A program made the translations under genes and the position numbers. The notes under the pieces were generated by a model, which saw nothing but the letters and a program-made list of their open reading frames with translations, did not search any database and was not told the DNA's origin. From the NCBI GenBank assembly GCA_015711795.1, contig JACVJC010000002.1, positions 58,115 to 122,114 on the forward strand: a stretch of DNA of 64,000 bases, in the 5' to 3' direction. The DNA comes from Candidatus Geothermocultor quzhuomuensis. GTDB taxonomy: Bacteria > Actinomycetota > Aquicultoria > Geothermocultorales > Geothermocultoraceae. Below, in pieces: positions 38,424 to 48,858 of this stretch. Numbering within the stretch: the stretch's first letter is position 1; each line of letters begins with the position of its first letter.

Positions 38424-39392
38424 TTAATCATATCTTTTTTGTATCCTTTTAAGTTCTTCTAAAAACTTCTTGGTCAAATTAGGTGGTTCAAGAATTTTTG
38501 CTCGATCACGATAAGGTAGAACACATTGTTTAATTAACCAAGGATAATTATTTCTATTAACTTTTAGTGTTAAAATACACTTCCCATCGGGAAATTCTTC
38601 AATTCGGCGCTTACTCCATTTGTCTTTAATTAGCCAGGCAATCTCTTTACTGTATAGTATTTTAACCGTTACATCATCTGGTGATTCAATATAACTTTGA
38701 TTAATTAAATTTTCAATCTTTAAATCTTTTGGCTTCTTAAATTTTTTTTCAGTGGGGGTAAATTCCTTTATTCGGTCAATTCTGAACTTTTTAACAACTT
38801 TATCTTGATGACAAAAACCAATCAAATACCAAGTGCTTCGAGCTAGTACCATTTCGTAAGGGTCAACTTCTCTTTCGGTGATTTGGTCTTTACCTAAACC
38901 GTGGTAAACAAGTTTTCCTGTGACATTTTTTTTAATGGAATAATCGAGATTTTTTAATATTTCTTCACTAGTGTTAGGTTCGACAGTCATACCAACAAGC
39001 TTAAAGTGTTGGTCAACTTGTTTAATTGCTTCATGGGAAAGGGCTCCTCTCACTTTATTAATTACACTTTTCATGGAATCGATAAGTTCAAGATTAGATT
39101 TTTTAAGGAGCTCTGCTCCCATAAGAATTGCAACAGCTTCTGATGAAGAGAGGCTTACAGGCCGGGATAAAAAGTCAGCAAATTTTATTTTTACTTGGTC
39201 GTCTTGAATATCAACATCAATTAAATCATAGGGGGTATATTCAGGTAATCCACAAAGGCTAATTGTTTCCAAAAGATGGAGTATTTTTTTTCGTTCTAAC
39301 TTAAATTTGCGACAAAGATCGTTAATCTTTACACCCTGATGTTGAACAATGTATGGAATTAAAAGTAAAGCTTCTCTTATTTCTTCCACCAA
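38424..39392 (-). CDS. WYL-domain transcriptional regulator (PafC-like)
   Basis: EVDPYEMVLARSTWYLIGFCHQDKVVKKFRIDRIKEF WYL pattern. Confidence 0.85.
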   Translation of the reverse strand: MVEEIREALLLIPYIVQHQGVKINDLCRKFKLERKKILHLLETISLCGLPEYTPYDLIDVDIQDDQVKIKFADFLSRPVSLSSSEAVAILMGAELLKKSNLELIDSMKSVINKVRGALSHEAIKQVDQHFKLVGMTVEPNTSEEILKNLDYSIKKNVTGKLVYHGLGKDQITEREVDPYEMVLARSTWYLIGFCHQDKVVKKFRIDRIKEFTPTEKKFKKPKDLKIENLINQSYIESPDDVTVKILYSKEIAWLIKDKWSKRRIEEFPDGKCILTLKVNRNNYPWLIKQCVLPYRDRAKILEPPNLTKKFLEELKRIQKRYD

Positions 39393-39397
39393 GTCAC

Positions 39398-40408
39398 CTA
39401 ATATAAAGATTCAATAGATTTAAGGATTTTTTTCATCTCTTTTCTTAAGTGAGTTGGTTCTAAGATTTCAATATCATTTCCCAAGGTTAAAGCAAAATCA
39501 ATAAAATTTGAGAGGTTAAAAACCCTTACTTTAACAGTACTGCTTCCATCAGGAAAATCCTTAAGCTCTAGGCTATTTTTAAAAATTCTCTTAACCCAAA
39601 ATGATACTTTGGGAGAGAGCCAAACTTTCACTTGTTCTTCTTCATCTTGCTCATATTCCCAAGGTTGGATATCATGATATTTTTCAGGACGAAAATCTTG
39701 AGGAATTTCAAAGTCAGGCTCCACGCTTTTTCTTGTGATTATTTTTAAATTTCTCATTCGTTCGACTTTATATGTTCTGATGTGTTGATGAAGGTGACAG
39801 AATCCAACTAAATACCATGACCATCTTTCGTAAAAGATATGATAGGGGTCGACCTTCCTTTGGCTGGTTTCTCCTGTTTGAATATAGTAATAGGAAAAAG
39901 TAATCCTTTTACGGTTTCTAATTGCTTCGTCGAGTATTTCAACATATTGAGCAACTCTTTCATGGTAGCGGGAGGAAAAATCAAAGTATCGAGGGAATGA
40001 CTCTCTTGCCTTTTCTTCATTAATTTCACTTTCAGGAAAAGTTGAAGATATTTTTAAAAGAGCACTTTCTAAGTTTTCTTGGAATGGATAGCCGCGTTGT
40101 TTAGCTAAGAAATAAAATAAGCTTTGTAAAGCAATAATTTCTTCAGGGGAAAAGCTAATATCAGGCAAATAGCGTTTTTCTAAAGGAATAAGGTAACCTC
40201 TTTCCGATTCTGGAACATTACCAATATAGTCAATCTGAATGCCTAATTCAATTAGTTCTTTTTTATCTCGGTGAAACATTTGGTGGAGAGCTTCAAAGGT
40301 TTTTCCTTGGTATCCTAAGACTTTGTCTCCAATCTCTTCTAGCGATACAGGTCTTTTTAAAGAATAAAGGAAGCTGAGGAGATTAAGTTGCCTTTCAATT
40401 TTCCTCAT
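39398..40408 (-). CDS. WYL-domain transcriptional regulator (PafB-like)
   Basis: N-term wHTH (FHRDKKELIELGIQI); KVDPYHIFYERWSWYLVGFCHLHQHIRTYKVERMRNL. Confidence 0.87.
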   Translation of the reverse strand: MRKIERQLNLLSFLYSLKRPVSLEEIGDKVLGYQGKTFEALHQMFHRDKKELIELGIQIDYIGNVPESERGYLIPLEKRYLPDISFSPEEIIALQSLFYFLAKQRGYPFQENLESALLKISSTFPESEINEEKARESFPRYFDFSSRYHERVAQYVEILDEAIRNRKRITFSYYYIQTGETSQRKVDPYHIFYERWSWYLVGFCHLHQHIRTYKVERMRNLKIITRKSVEPDFEIPQDFRPEKYHDIQPWEYEQDEEEQVKVWLSPKVSFWVKRIFKNSLELKDFPDGSSTVKVRVFNLSNFIDFALTLGNDIEILEPTHLRKEMKKILKSIESLY

Positions 40409-40652
40409 TCTTGAAACACCATGCCTTTAATTTTTAAGATACCATACCTATTTTTATTTTTCTATTAGGTTTTCTTAAGGTGTTTAATTAAGATATGTTA
40501 AGAAATAAAAAGAGGGAAGGGCTTTAGATCTCTTATTTATTGAAAGAATTAAAACTTCATCGTCTTTAAATAGAAGTTGTTGAGAAAGCCAAAATATGTA
40601 AAAATATATCAGTATTATTTAAGATGAAAGTTAAAATTGGAAGGAGATAGGT

Positions 40653-40877
40653 TTGCTGACAGTAGTAATTGTAATTCATATTTTAGTTTGTCTCGGTTTG
40701 ATTGTGGCGATTTTGCTTCATTCGGGGAAAGGAAGTGGGCTTTCTCCTTCCATTTCAGGTAGCTTGTCAACTTTTGCTGGAACAACTCTCATTGAAAAGT
40801 ATCTTGACCGAATTACCATTGGTTTATCAATTGTCTTTGCCGTCACAACCATTATTTTGGTCATTTACTTAAAATAA
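40653..40877 (+). CDS. secG: Preprotein translocase subunit SecG
   Basis: ILLHSGKGSGLSPSISG..FAGTTLIEKYLDRITI, two TM helices. Confidence 0.9.
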   Translation: MLTVVIVIHILVCLGLIVAILLHSGKGSGLSPSISGSLSTFAGTTLIEKYLDRITIGLSIVFAVTTIILVIYLK

Positions 40878-40930
40878 TTTTAAAAAGCCAAAAATTTAAA
40901 AAGCTGTTAATTGAAGCGGAGTTTAATTTT

Positions 40931-42604
40931 TTGAAAAAAAATTCTCTATGGTTAACAATCTTTATAATTACTGCTTTATCAGTCTCTGTTGTCGCTGGCT
41001 GCCAAAGGAAGGAAAAACTCTCCAGGGAATCTTTAACTGAGGGAAAACCTGTTAAAGGGGGCCAAATTATCTATGGAATGCTTGAGGAACCTGATAAACT
41101 TGACCCCTATAGCTCTCAAATGCTTTCTTCCGCTAATGTTTGCAACCTTTGCTTTGATGGCTTAATTAAGGTTGATAATGAGTCAAGGGTAATTTCCTGG
41201 TTGGCTGAAGAGGTTCCGACCATTGCTAATGGGGGAATATCGGAAGACGGCTTAACCATTACTTATAAACTTAAAAAGGCTATCAAGTGGCAAGATGGCA
41301 AGCCTTTAACTTCGGGTGATGTCAAGTTTACCTGGGAGGTAATAATGGGTAAGCATGGCAAATACACCCCTGTTACAACAATTGGCTATGATAGGGTGGA
41401 ATTAGTTAAAACTCCAGATGAAAGGACGGTTATTTTTCATCTCAAAGAAGTTTATGCTCCTTTTGTTAATACCCTTTTTCAATTTGCGATTTTCCCAAAG
41501 CACCTTTTAGAAAAATCTCAAGACCTCAATAAAGACTCTTTTTTCCGAAGGCCAGTTGGATCAGGTCCATTTAAAATAAAAGAGTGGAAAAGTGGAGAAT
41601 ATATTATTGCTGAAGCTAATAGCAACTACTTCTTGGGTCGACCCAATCTAGATAGAATCATTATCAAGTTTATTCCTGACGACAATACTCTTTTTACACA
41701 AATGAGGACAGGTGAAATTGATGTTTGGGAAATGGTTCCGCCAACGATGAGTCAACAAGCTGAACAAATTAAGGAAGCAAAACTTTATAAAACAACTGCT
41801 GTTAATTATGAAAATTATGCCTTTAATCATAGCAACCCAATTCTTTCAGACAAAAGGGTAAGAAAAGCTCTTTGGTATGGAACGGACATTAAAACAATTT
41901 TAGAGAAGCTTTATCCCGATTCTGACCCCAGCATTGCTGTTACTGACCAATATCCTAAAAGTTGGGCTTATAACAAAAACTTAAAGCCTTATCCTTACGA
42001 CCCTCAAAAAGCTAAGAAATTACTGGAAAAAGCAGGGTGGAAAGATGTTGATGGCGATGGTATTAGGGAAAAGAATGGGAAGAAACTCACTCTTACAATC
42101 TCAGCTCCTAGTGGCAAGAAAGATAGGGAGCAGAAAGAGGAAATTTTACAGGAGCAGTGGAGAAAAATTGGGGTTGATTTAAAGATAAAGAATTATGACT
42201 CTTTAACTCTTTTCGGTTCTTTTGAAGAGGGGGGAATCCTTACCACTGGAAAGTATGATGTTGCTATTTTTGCTTGGATAGCGGGGGTTGACCCTGATGA
42301 CTCTTCTTTATGGAGCATCGATCAGATTCCATCAAAAGAAAATCCCTCAGGGCAAAATTCTTATTTTTATCGAAATCCGAAGATTGACAGACTTTGTAAA
42401 GAAGCAGTAAAAACAATGAATCAAGAGAAACGCAAGAAATATTATTGGCGAATTCAAGAGATTCTCTACGAAGATGCTGTAACTATCTTTGAAAGATATT
42501 GGGTTGATTTAAACTCTGCTACCCTAAAACTTCATCAGTTTAAGCCTAATCCAACTAACCAAGGGCATATGTGGAACGTTTACGAGTGGTGGAAAGAAAA
42601 GTAG
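40931..42604 (+). CDS. Peptide ABC transporter substrate-binding lipoprotein
   Basis: Lipobox VSVVAGC; SBP_bac_5 pattern ITYKLKKAIKWQDGKPLTSGDVKFTWE. Confidence 0.94.
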   Translation: MKKNSLWLTIFIITALSVSVVAGCQRKEKLSRESLTEGKPVKGGQIIYGMLEEPDKLDPYSSQMLSSANVCNLCFDGLIKVDNESRVISWLAEEVPTIANGGISEDGLTITYKLKKAIKWQDGKPLTSGDVKFTWEVIMGKHGKYTPVTTIGYDRVELVKTPDERTVIFHLKEVYAPFVNTLFQFAIFPKHLLEKSQDLNKDSFFRRPVGSGPFKIKEWKSGEYIIAEANSNYFLGRPNLDRIIIKFIPDDNTLFTQMRTGEIDVWEMVPPTMSQQAEQIKEAKLYKTTAVNYENYAFNHSNPILSDKRVRKALWYGTDIKTILEKLYPDSDPSIAVTDQYPKSWAYNKNLKPYPYDPQKAKKLLEKAGWKDVDGDGIREKNGKKLTLTISAPSGKKDREQKEEILQEQWRKIGVDLKIKNYDSLTLFGSFEEGGILTTGKYDVAIFAWIAGVDPDDSSLWSIDQIPSKENPSGQNSYFYRNPKIDRLCKEAVKTMNQEKRKKYYWRIQEILYEDAVTIFERYWVDLNSATLKLHQFKPNPTNQGHMWNVYEWWKEK

Positions 42605-42614
42605 GGAAGTAACT

Positions 42615-43571
42615 TTGGGGTTTTATTTAAAAAGGAGATTGCTTCAAACGATACCACTTCTTTTAATAATTGCAATTCTTTGTTTTATTCTAATTCATCA
42701 AACGCCAGGGGGTCCTCTTTCCGTTTATACTTTTGGCAGAAAGATTGCTCCTAGGGATATTGAAAGAATTAAGGATTCACTCGGATTAAACAAGCCATTA
42801 TACTGGCAATTTTTTTACTGGCTTCGACAAGTTGTTTTTTATGGGGATTTAGGCTATTCTTATGTAACCTGGCAGCCAGTGAGTAAATTAATTTGGGAAA
42901 GACTTCCTAACACAGTGATTCTTATGTTTTCTGCGCTTTTTCTCTCAATTCTTTTTGCTTTCCCCATTGGAATTTTTTCTGCTCTTAAAAAGTATTCTTT
43001 ATTTGATTATGTTGCAACTACTTTTTCCTTTATTGGTTATTCGATTCCTATTTTTTGGCTTGGCTTAATGGCTCAATTGGTTTTCTCAGTGAAGTTAGGT
43101 CTTTTGCCAAGTGGCGGGGTTAGAACACCAGGATTACCTTTTAATCTCCTTGATCGTATAAAGTATCTTGTTTTACCCAGTTTTGTTTTGGCTTTAACTT
43201 TTATTGCTAGCTGGAGCCGTTACATGCGCGCTAGTCTTTTGGGGAAACTTAGAGAGAATTATGTGATTACGGCGAGGGCTAAAGGGTTAAGTGAAGTGGC
43301 TATTCTTTTTAAACATGTTTTAAGAAATGCTCTCATTCCAGTTGTGACTATCGTAGGCTTGCAGCTTCCTCTCATTTTTAGCGGGGCTGTTATCACTGAG
43401 ACTATTTTTGCCTGGCCTGGGATAGGACGCCTTTTGTTTCATGCTTTGCTTCGACGAGATTATCCTCTTATTCAGGGGATTTTGCTCATCTCATCTTTAG
43501 TTGTCATTTTAAGCAATCTTTTGGCTGATATAGCTTATGCTTATATTAATCCCAGGATTCGATATGAATAA
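42615..43571 (+). CDS. Peptide ABC transporter permease (OppB/DppB)
   Basis: FILIHQTPGGPL, RAKGLSEVAILFKHVLRNALIPVVTIVGLQ. Confidence 0.94.
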   Translation: MGFYLKRRLLQTIPLLLIIAILCFILIHQTPGGPLSVYTFGRKIAPRDIERIKDSLGLNKPLYWQFFYWLRQVVFYGDLGYSYVTWQPVSKLIWERLPNTVILMFSALFLSILFAFPIGIFSALKKYSLFDYVATTFSFIGYSIPIFWLGLMAQLVFSVKLGLLPSGGVRTPGLPFNLLDRIKYLVLPSFVLALTFIASWSRYMRASLLGKLRENYVITARAKGLSEVAILFKHVLRNALIPVVTIVGLQLPLIFSGAVITETIFAWPGIGRLLFHALLRRDYPLIQGILLISSLVVILSNLLADIAYAYINPRIRYE

Positions 43572-44442
43572 AAGAGATAAAAATTTAACTATCTCAACTT
43601 TCCCTACAGGAATTTTTCTTGAGGTTTGGAGAAGATATAAAAGACACAAGATGGCTTTGGTCTGCTCTTTCATCCTCATTTTTCTTTATTTATTAATGAT
43701 TTTAGCTCCTTGGATTACCCCTAACCCCAACCAACAAGACCTATCCAATAGATACTCTCCACCTAGTCTAAAACACTGGTTAGGTACAGATGAACTCGGG
43801 AGAGACTTTTTGGCTCGCTTGATTCATGGAGCTAGGGTTTCTTTGACAATTGCTTTTACAGCTGTTTTAATTGCTTTACTTTTTGGAATATTGGTTGGCT
43901 CCATCGCTGGTTATTATGGTGGATTTATTGACAATTTTTTAATGAGGTTTGTTGATATTATGCTAACTCTCCCTGAGCTTCCTCTACTTTTAATTTTAGC
44001 TGTCTTGATTGGGGCAAATTTTCTTACTATTTCCCTTTTTATTGCTGCTTTTTCTTGGATGACCGTTGCTCGTTTAGTTAGAGCTGAATTTCTTGGTTTA
44101 AAGAAAAAAGAGTTTATTGAGGCAGCCATAGCGCTTGGAGCTTCAAGCTGGAGAATAATTTTTCGTCACCTTTTACCCAACTCTTTAGCACCAGTAATTG
44201 TTGCAGCTACTTTAGGGATTGCTGATGCTATTTTAATCGAGTCAGCTCTTAGTTTTTTAGGTTTTGGAGTTCAACCACCTACTCCCAGCTGGGGAAATAT
44301 GTTAACAAATGCACACGATTTCCTTTGGCGAGCTCCTTATCTTGCTATTTTCCCTGGTCTTTTTATTGCTTTAACTGTTTTATCCTTCAACTATGTTGGT
44401 GATGGCTTGAGAGATGCTCTTGACCCTTTTTTAAAGGAGTGA
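43537..44442 (+). CDS. Peptide ABC transporter permease (OppC/DppC); true start probably ATG near 43564
   Basis: HWLGTDELGRDFLARLIHGARVSL, EAAIALGASSWRIIFRHLLPNSLAPVIV. Confidence 0.94.
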   Translation: MLILIPGFDMNKRDKNLTISTFPTGIFLEVWRRYKRHKMALVCSFILIFLYLLMILAPWITPNPNQQDLSNRYSPPSLKHWLGTDELGRDFLARLIHGARVSLTIAFTAVLIALLFGILVGSIAGYYGGFIDNFLMRFVDIMLTLPELPLLLILAVLIGANFLTISLFIAAFSWMTVARLVRAEFLGLKKKEFIEAAIALGASSWRIIFRHLLPNSLAPVIVAATLGIADAILIESALSFLGFGVQPPTPSWGNMLTNAHDFLWRAPYLAIFPGLFIALTVLSFNYVGDGLRDALDPFLKE

Positions 44443-44449
44443 AAGGACG

Positions 44450-45445
44450 ATGCAACCTTTAATTGAGGTTGATAACTTAAAAACTTATTTTTTCTTAAAT
44501 GAAGGAATCTTAAAGGCAGTTGATGGCGTCAGTTTTTCTCTAAAGAAAGGAGAAGTTTTAGGAATAGTTGGTGAATCAGGTTGCGGGAAAACTGTTACTG
44601 CTCTATCAATTCTTCGTTTAGTCTCTCCACCAGGCCAAATTGTTCAAGGGAAAGTTCTTTTTAAGGGGACGGATTTAATTACCTTAAAGGAAGAAGAAAT
44701 GAGAAAAATCAGGGGGAACCGAATTGCTATGATTTTCCAAGATCCGATGACTTTTCTCAATCCTTCTTTTAACATTGTTAATCAAGTAAGCGAAGTTATC
44801 CTCCTTCATCAAAATGTTTCAAAAAAAGAAGCTTTTGAAAAAGGAGTTAATTTGCTTGAGAAGGTCGGAATACCCCGAGCCAGGGAGAGAGCTTTTAACT
44901 ATCCTCATCAATTAAGTGGAGGGATGAGGCAACGAGTAATGATTGCTATGGCTCTTTCTTGCCAACCTGATTTGCTTTTAGCTGACGAACCAACAACAGC
45001 TTTAGATGTAACCATTCAAGCTCAAATACTTGATTTGATTAAAGAAATTCAAAAGGAGACACATTCTTCTCTTATTCTTATTACTCATAATTTAGGATTA
45101 GTGGCAGGAGTTTCTTCTAACTACGTGATGGTGATGTATGCAGGGCGAACAGTTGAATATGGACGAATTGAGCAAATATTTTATCATTCAGCCCATCCTT
45201 ATACCTTTTCTTTATTGAAGGCTTTCCCTCATCTTGACCAAGGATCCAAAGTTAAATTTAAGCCAATCAAAGGTTTACCACCTAATTTAATTAATCTTCC
45301 TGAAGGTTGCTCTTTTAATCCAAGATGCGAATGGGCGAGAAAAAAGTGCCTAAAGTTAGCTCCGAAGCTGGTGGAAATTTTCCCAGAGCATTTAGTTGCA
45401 TGCCATTTCCCCCTCCTTCGTAGCAGACCTTCTTCTCGTAGTTGA
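44450..45445 (+). CDS. Peptide ABC transporter ATPase (OppD/DppD)
   Basis: [46 protein letters not shown]. Confidence 0.95.
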   Translation: MQPLIEVDNLKTYFFLNEGILKAVDGVSFSLKKGEVLGIVGESGCGKTVTALSILRLVSPPGQIVQGKVLFKGTDLITLKEEEMRKIRGNRIAMIFQDPMTFLNPSFNIVNQVSEVILLHQNVSKKEAFEKGVNLLEKVGIPRARERAFNYPHQLSGGMRQRVMIAMALSCQPDLLLADEPTTALDVTIQAQILDLIKEIQKETHSSLILITHNLGLVAGVSSNYVMVMYAGRTVEYGRIEQIFYHSAHPYTFSLLKAFPHLDQGSKVKFKPIKGLPPNLINLPEGCSFNPRCEWARKKCLKLAPKLVEIFPEHLVACHFPLLRSRPSSRS

Positions 45446-45618
45446 GGTGAATGAATGTGAAGATGGCTTTCCTGGGGCTTTAGGGGGCGAAGTTAAGTGT
45501 GTTTCGGAGGGTGTCACATCAGTACTTTTTTCTCTATTAGTGGAGTGGTGATAAAAATACCATGGGGATGTGGCAAGGAGGGCCCCACATTGGAACTTAA
45601 TCTTAAAGGAGTTAAAGG

Positions 45619-46611
45619 GTGAAAGAGATTCTTCAAGTCGAAAATGTGACTAAAAAATACTTATTTTCTAGAGGGTTAATTTTTCAAAAGAAGATTAGTG
45701 AGATTAAAGCAGTTGATAGGGTTTCTTTTTCAATTGAGAGAGGAGAAACATTTGGCTTAGTTGGTGAAACCGGTTGCGGAAAATCAACCATTGCTCGTCT
45801 TATTTTAGGCCTAATTCAACCTGACAAGGGGGACATATATTTTGAAGGTCAGAACATTAACTTAATTTCTAGAAGGAAACTTAATCTTTTGAGAAGAAAA
45901 ATGCAACTTATTTTTCAAGACCCTTTTGCTTCTTTAAATCCCCGAATGACAGTAGCTGAAATTATCTCTGAGCCATTTATCATCCATAATGTAGGAACTA
46001 AAAAAGAGAGAAGGAAGAGAGTTTACGAGCTTTTAGAAATTGTTGGATTAAATCGTGATGATGTAATGAGATATCCTCATGAATTTAGTGGAGGACAACA
46101 GCAAAGGATTGGAATTGCTCGAGCTTTGGCTCTTTACCCCCGCTTAATTGTCTGTGATGAACCAGTTTCTGCTTTGGATCTTTCAATTCAAGCTCAAATC
46201 TTAAATTTGCTTATTGAGATTCAAGAAAGATTTAAATTAACTTACCTTTTTATTTCCCATGATTTAAGTGTGGTTAAAAATGTAAGCGACCGTGTTGCTG
46301 TTATGTATTTAGGGAAGATAGTTGAGTTAGCTAAGACCTCAGAGATCTATAATTTTCCTTATCATCCTTATACAAGGGCTTTAATTTCAGCCATTCCTCA
46401 GCTTAGCCCTCGTCAGGAAAGAAGACAAAGAATAATTTTAAGGGGCGAGGTACCTAAGGGGGAGGAAGGTTCTTCTGGCTGTCGCTTTGCTAGTCGCTGT
46501 TGGAAAAAAGAAGATATTTGTATTGATGTTGAACCTAAATTTCAAGAGTTTTCACCAAATCATTGGGTTGCTTGCTACTTTCCAGAGGTTTCTCGTTATC
46601 TGACATTTTAA
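45619..46611 (+). CDS. Peptide ABC transporter ATPase (OppF/DppF)
   Basis: GETGCGKSTIARLILGL, FSGGQQQRIGIARALALYPRLIVCDEPVSALD. Confidence 0.95.
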   Translation: MKEILQVENVTKKYLFSRGLIFQKKISEIKAVDRVSFSIERGETFGLVGETGCGKSTIARLILGLIQPDKGDIYFEGQNINLISRRKLNLLRRKMQLIFQDPFASLNPRMTVAEIISEPFIIHNVGTKKERRKRVYELLEIVGLNRDDVMRYPHEFSGGQQQRIGIARALALYPRLIVCDEPVSALDLSIQAQILNLLIEIQERFKLTYLFISHDLSVVKNVSDRVAVMYLGKIVELAKTSEIYNFPYHPYTRALISAIPQLSPRQERRQRIILRGEVPKGEEGSSGCRFASRCWKKEDICIDVEPKFQEFSPNHWVACYFPEVSRYLTF

Positions 46612-46753
46612 ACAGCGGGGTTGAAAAGCAACAACTCAAACCGCAAAATTTAAGTTGGGCTTAGTTAGTAGTATTCTTAAGAGAAATTTGATAAAATTTA
46701 ATTACTTATTAGCTGTTGAACTCGTGAGTTTGTAATTTTTTGCAAGTTAGTGT

Positions 46754-46840
46754 GTCGGAGTGGCGGAATTGGCAGACGCGCTGTCTTGAGGGGGCAGTGC
46801 TGGCAACAGTGTGCGGGTTCAAATCCCGCCTCCGACACCA
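46754..46840 (+). tRNA. tRNA-Leu (GAG), CCA encoded
   Basis: Acceptor GTCGGAG/CTCCGAC, anticodon loop TTGAGGG, long variable arm, GGTTCAAATCC T-arm. Confidence 0.95.
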
Positions 46841-46981
46841 AAAATAAATATGGGTTAAAATAGAGATTTTTTTTTTAACTGTTAATAATTTTGTTTTTAC
46901 TTGCTAATTGTGTAATTTTTTGATACTTTTTTAACTATATTTTAAAGATGGTTTGTGAAGGGGCAGAAAAGTTGGTAAGGG

Positions 46982-47701
46982 ATGGCAGAGGTTAGGAAAG
47001 AAGTAGAAGTAAGTCATGATGTAGATTTAAATTTAATTAAGAAGGTAAAAAGGCAAAGAAGGCTTATCTTTATTTTAATTTTAATTAGCTTAATTTTGTT
47101 TTATTACATTTGTTTTGAAAAATATCAAGAAAGAGTAAGAAAAATTCAACTTGAACGAGGCCAAGGCCTCATTACAATTGGCCAATACGAAAAAGCCATT
47201 ATTGAAATAAAAAAAGCAATTTTACTTCGCCCTAATGACCCTTTTGCTCATTTTCTTTTAGCCCAGAGCCATTTAGCCAGAAATCAGTTAGAAGATGCTC
47301 GAAGAGAATATGAGGTGGTTGTTTCGCTTGGAAGTGCTAACGCTGATACTTACTTTAATTTAGCCTTTATTTACCGGATTAAGGATGATGAATATAAGGC
47401 AATGAAATACGCTAAAAAAGCAATTAAATTAAAACCAAATTATACAGCTGCTCATTTACTCTTAGCTGATGTATATGTGGCACTTAAGAAGTGGAAAGAG
47501 GCTCTTTTAATCTATGATAATTTAGTTACATATAAGCCTCCGGGCTGGAATATAGCTGAATTTTATATTAGGAAAGGGCTGGTTCACGCTGAATCAGGAG
47601 ATATGGAAAGTGCTCGACAGGCTTGGCTAGAAGCATTAAAAATTGACCCTAAAAGCAAGGATGCAAGCCGTCTTATTAAGGAATATAAAGGCTCAAAGTA
47701 A
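46982..47701 (+). CDS. Membrane-anchored TPR protein
   Basis: N-terminal TM; several TPR units (AHFLLAQSHLARNQLEDARREYE..). Confidence 0.85.
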   Translation: MAEVRKEVEVSHDVDLNLIKKVKRQRRLIFILILISLILFYYICFEKYQERVRKIQLERGQGLITIGQYEKAIIEIKKAILLRPNDPFAHFLLAQSHLARNQLEDARREYEVVVSLGSANADTYFNLAFIYRIKDDEYKAMKYAKKAIKLKPNYTAAHLLLADVYVALKKWKEALLIYDNLVTYKPPGWNIAEFYIRKGLVHAESGDMESARQAWLEALKIDPKSKDASRLIKEYKGSK

Positions 47702-47789
47702 TTTTGCAGCTTACTTTATTGCTCCCTTAAAATGGAGAAATTTATAAGAGTGTGTTAAGATATTAGAAAAAATATGGAGGCTAAGGGAA

Positions 47790-48143
47790 ATGAAAAAATG
47801 GACTTTAATTTTATTATTTATATTTTTTATATTTTTACTTTTTAATGTCGGATGCCTTGGAAAGGAGAAAGTAAAATTTTTTAAAGTTACTGAAAAAAAT
47901 TTAGTGGCTAGCCCCTCTAGTAAAGCGATTGTAGAGGGAAAAATTAGGAATGAGGGGAAGGAAAGCATAAATACTGTTTTAATAAAGGCTCAGTTGATTG
48001 AAGAAGGCGGTAACATTTTGGAGGAACCATATGAAATGGTTGGACCAATTCAGCCAGGGGAAGAAATTCCATTTAAACTCAATAGCTATACTGATTATTA
48101 TCGAGTCAAGAAATTTAAAGTTTTTATCGACTCAGCTGATTAA
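47790..48143 (+). CDS. Small lipoprotein with FxLYD-like domain
   Basis: Lipobox FNVGC; SSKAIVEGKIRNEGKESINTVLIKAQLIEEGGNIL..VGPIQPGEEIPFKL. Confidence 0.7.
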   Translation: MKKWTLILLFIFFIFLLFNVGCLGKEKVKFFKVTEKNLVASPSSKAIVEGKIRNEGKESINTVLIKAQLIEEGGNILEEPYEMVGPIQPGEEIPFKLNSYTDYYRVKKFKVFIDSAD

Positions 48144-48191
48144 GCTAAAAGAGTCCCCAAACTTTTTTATCTTTTTTAGGCGAGTGGAGGG

Positions 48192-48833
48192 ATGTTTTTG
48201 TCTAAATTAAAAATTCTTCTCGCTGATGACCACAAATTAATCAGGGAAGGAATAGGGTTACTTTTAAAAGATATTCCTAATATAGTGATTGTCGGCGAAG
48301 CAACTAATGGAAAAGAAGCGGTTGAAAAAGCTAATGAATTAAAACCGGACCTAATTTTAATGGATGTTCAGATGCCAGAAATGGATGGTTTAGAAGCAAC
48401 AAGAAGGGTAAAAGAAAATAACCCTATGACTAGGGTAATTATTTTGACAGTTTTTGGGGAGGAAGAGTTAGTTAAAGAAGCAGTGAGGTCTGGCGCTGAA
48501 GGTTATATTTTAAAGGATGTTTCTCGTGGTGAATTAATTCGGGCAATTCAAGAAGTAAGTGAGGGGAAAGCTCACATTCATCCTAAAGTTGCAAGGAGCA
48601 TTTTTGAGGGTTATCTTACTTTAACTTCAATTAAGAAAAAAGGCTTAACCGAACGGGAAAGAGAAATTCTTAACCTTATGTCCCAAGGGAAAACAAATAA
48701 AGAAATAGCTAGTGAGCTTTCTTTAAGCATCGAAACAATAAAAACTCATATTAGAAATATTTTTGAGAAGTTAGAAGCAGTAGATAGAGCTCAAGCAGTA
48801 GCAATTGCATTAAGAAAACATTTATTACAGTAA
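48192..48833 (+). CDS. NarL/FixJ-family response regulator (LuxR HTH)
   Basis: ILLADDHKLIREGIGLLL, DLILMDVQMPEMDG, LTEREREILNLMSQGKTNKEIASELSLSIETIKTHIRNIFEKL. Confidence 0.97.
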   Translation: MFLSKLKILLADDHKLIREGIGLLLKDIPNIVIVGEATNGKEAVEKANELKPDLILMDVQMPEMDGLEATRRVKENNPMTRVIILTVFGEEELVKEAVRSGAEGYILKDVSRGELIRAIQEVSEGKAHIHPKVARSIFEGYLTLTSIKKKGLTEREREILNLMSQGKTNKEIASELSLSIETIKTHIRNIFEKLEAVDRAQAVAIALRKHLLQ

Positions 48834-48858
48834 AAGCAATAGGAAAGAGAGGAAGATA

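Noticed and set aside
46612-46753. Possible integration site at tRNA-Leu
   Set aside because: No integrase, no direct repeat of the tRNA 3' end seen in the window.
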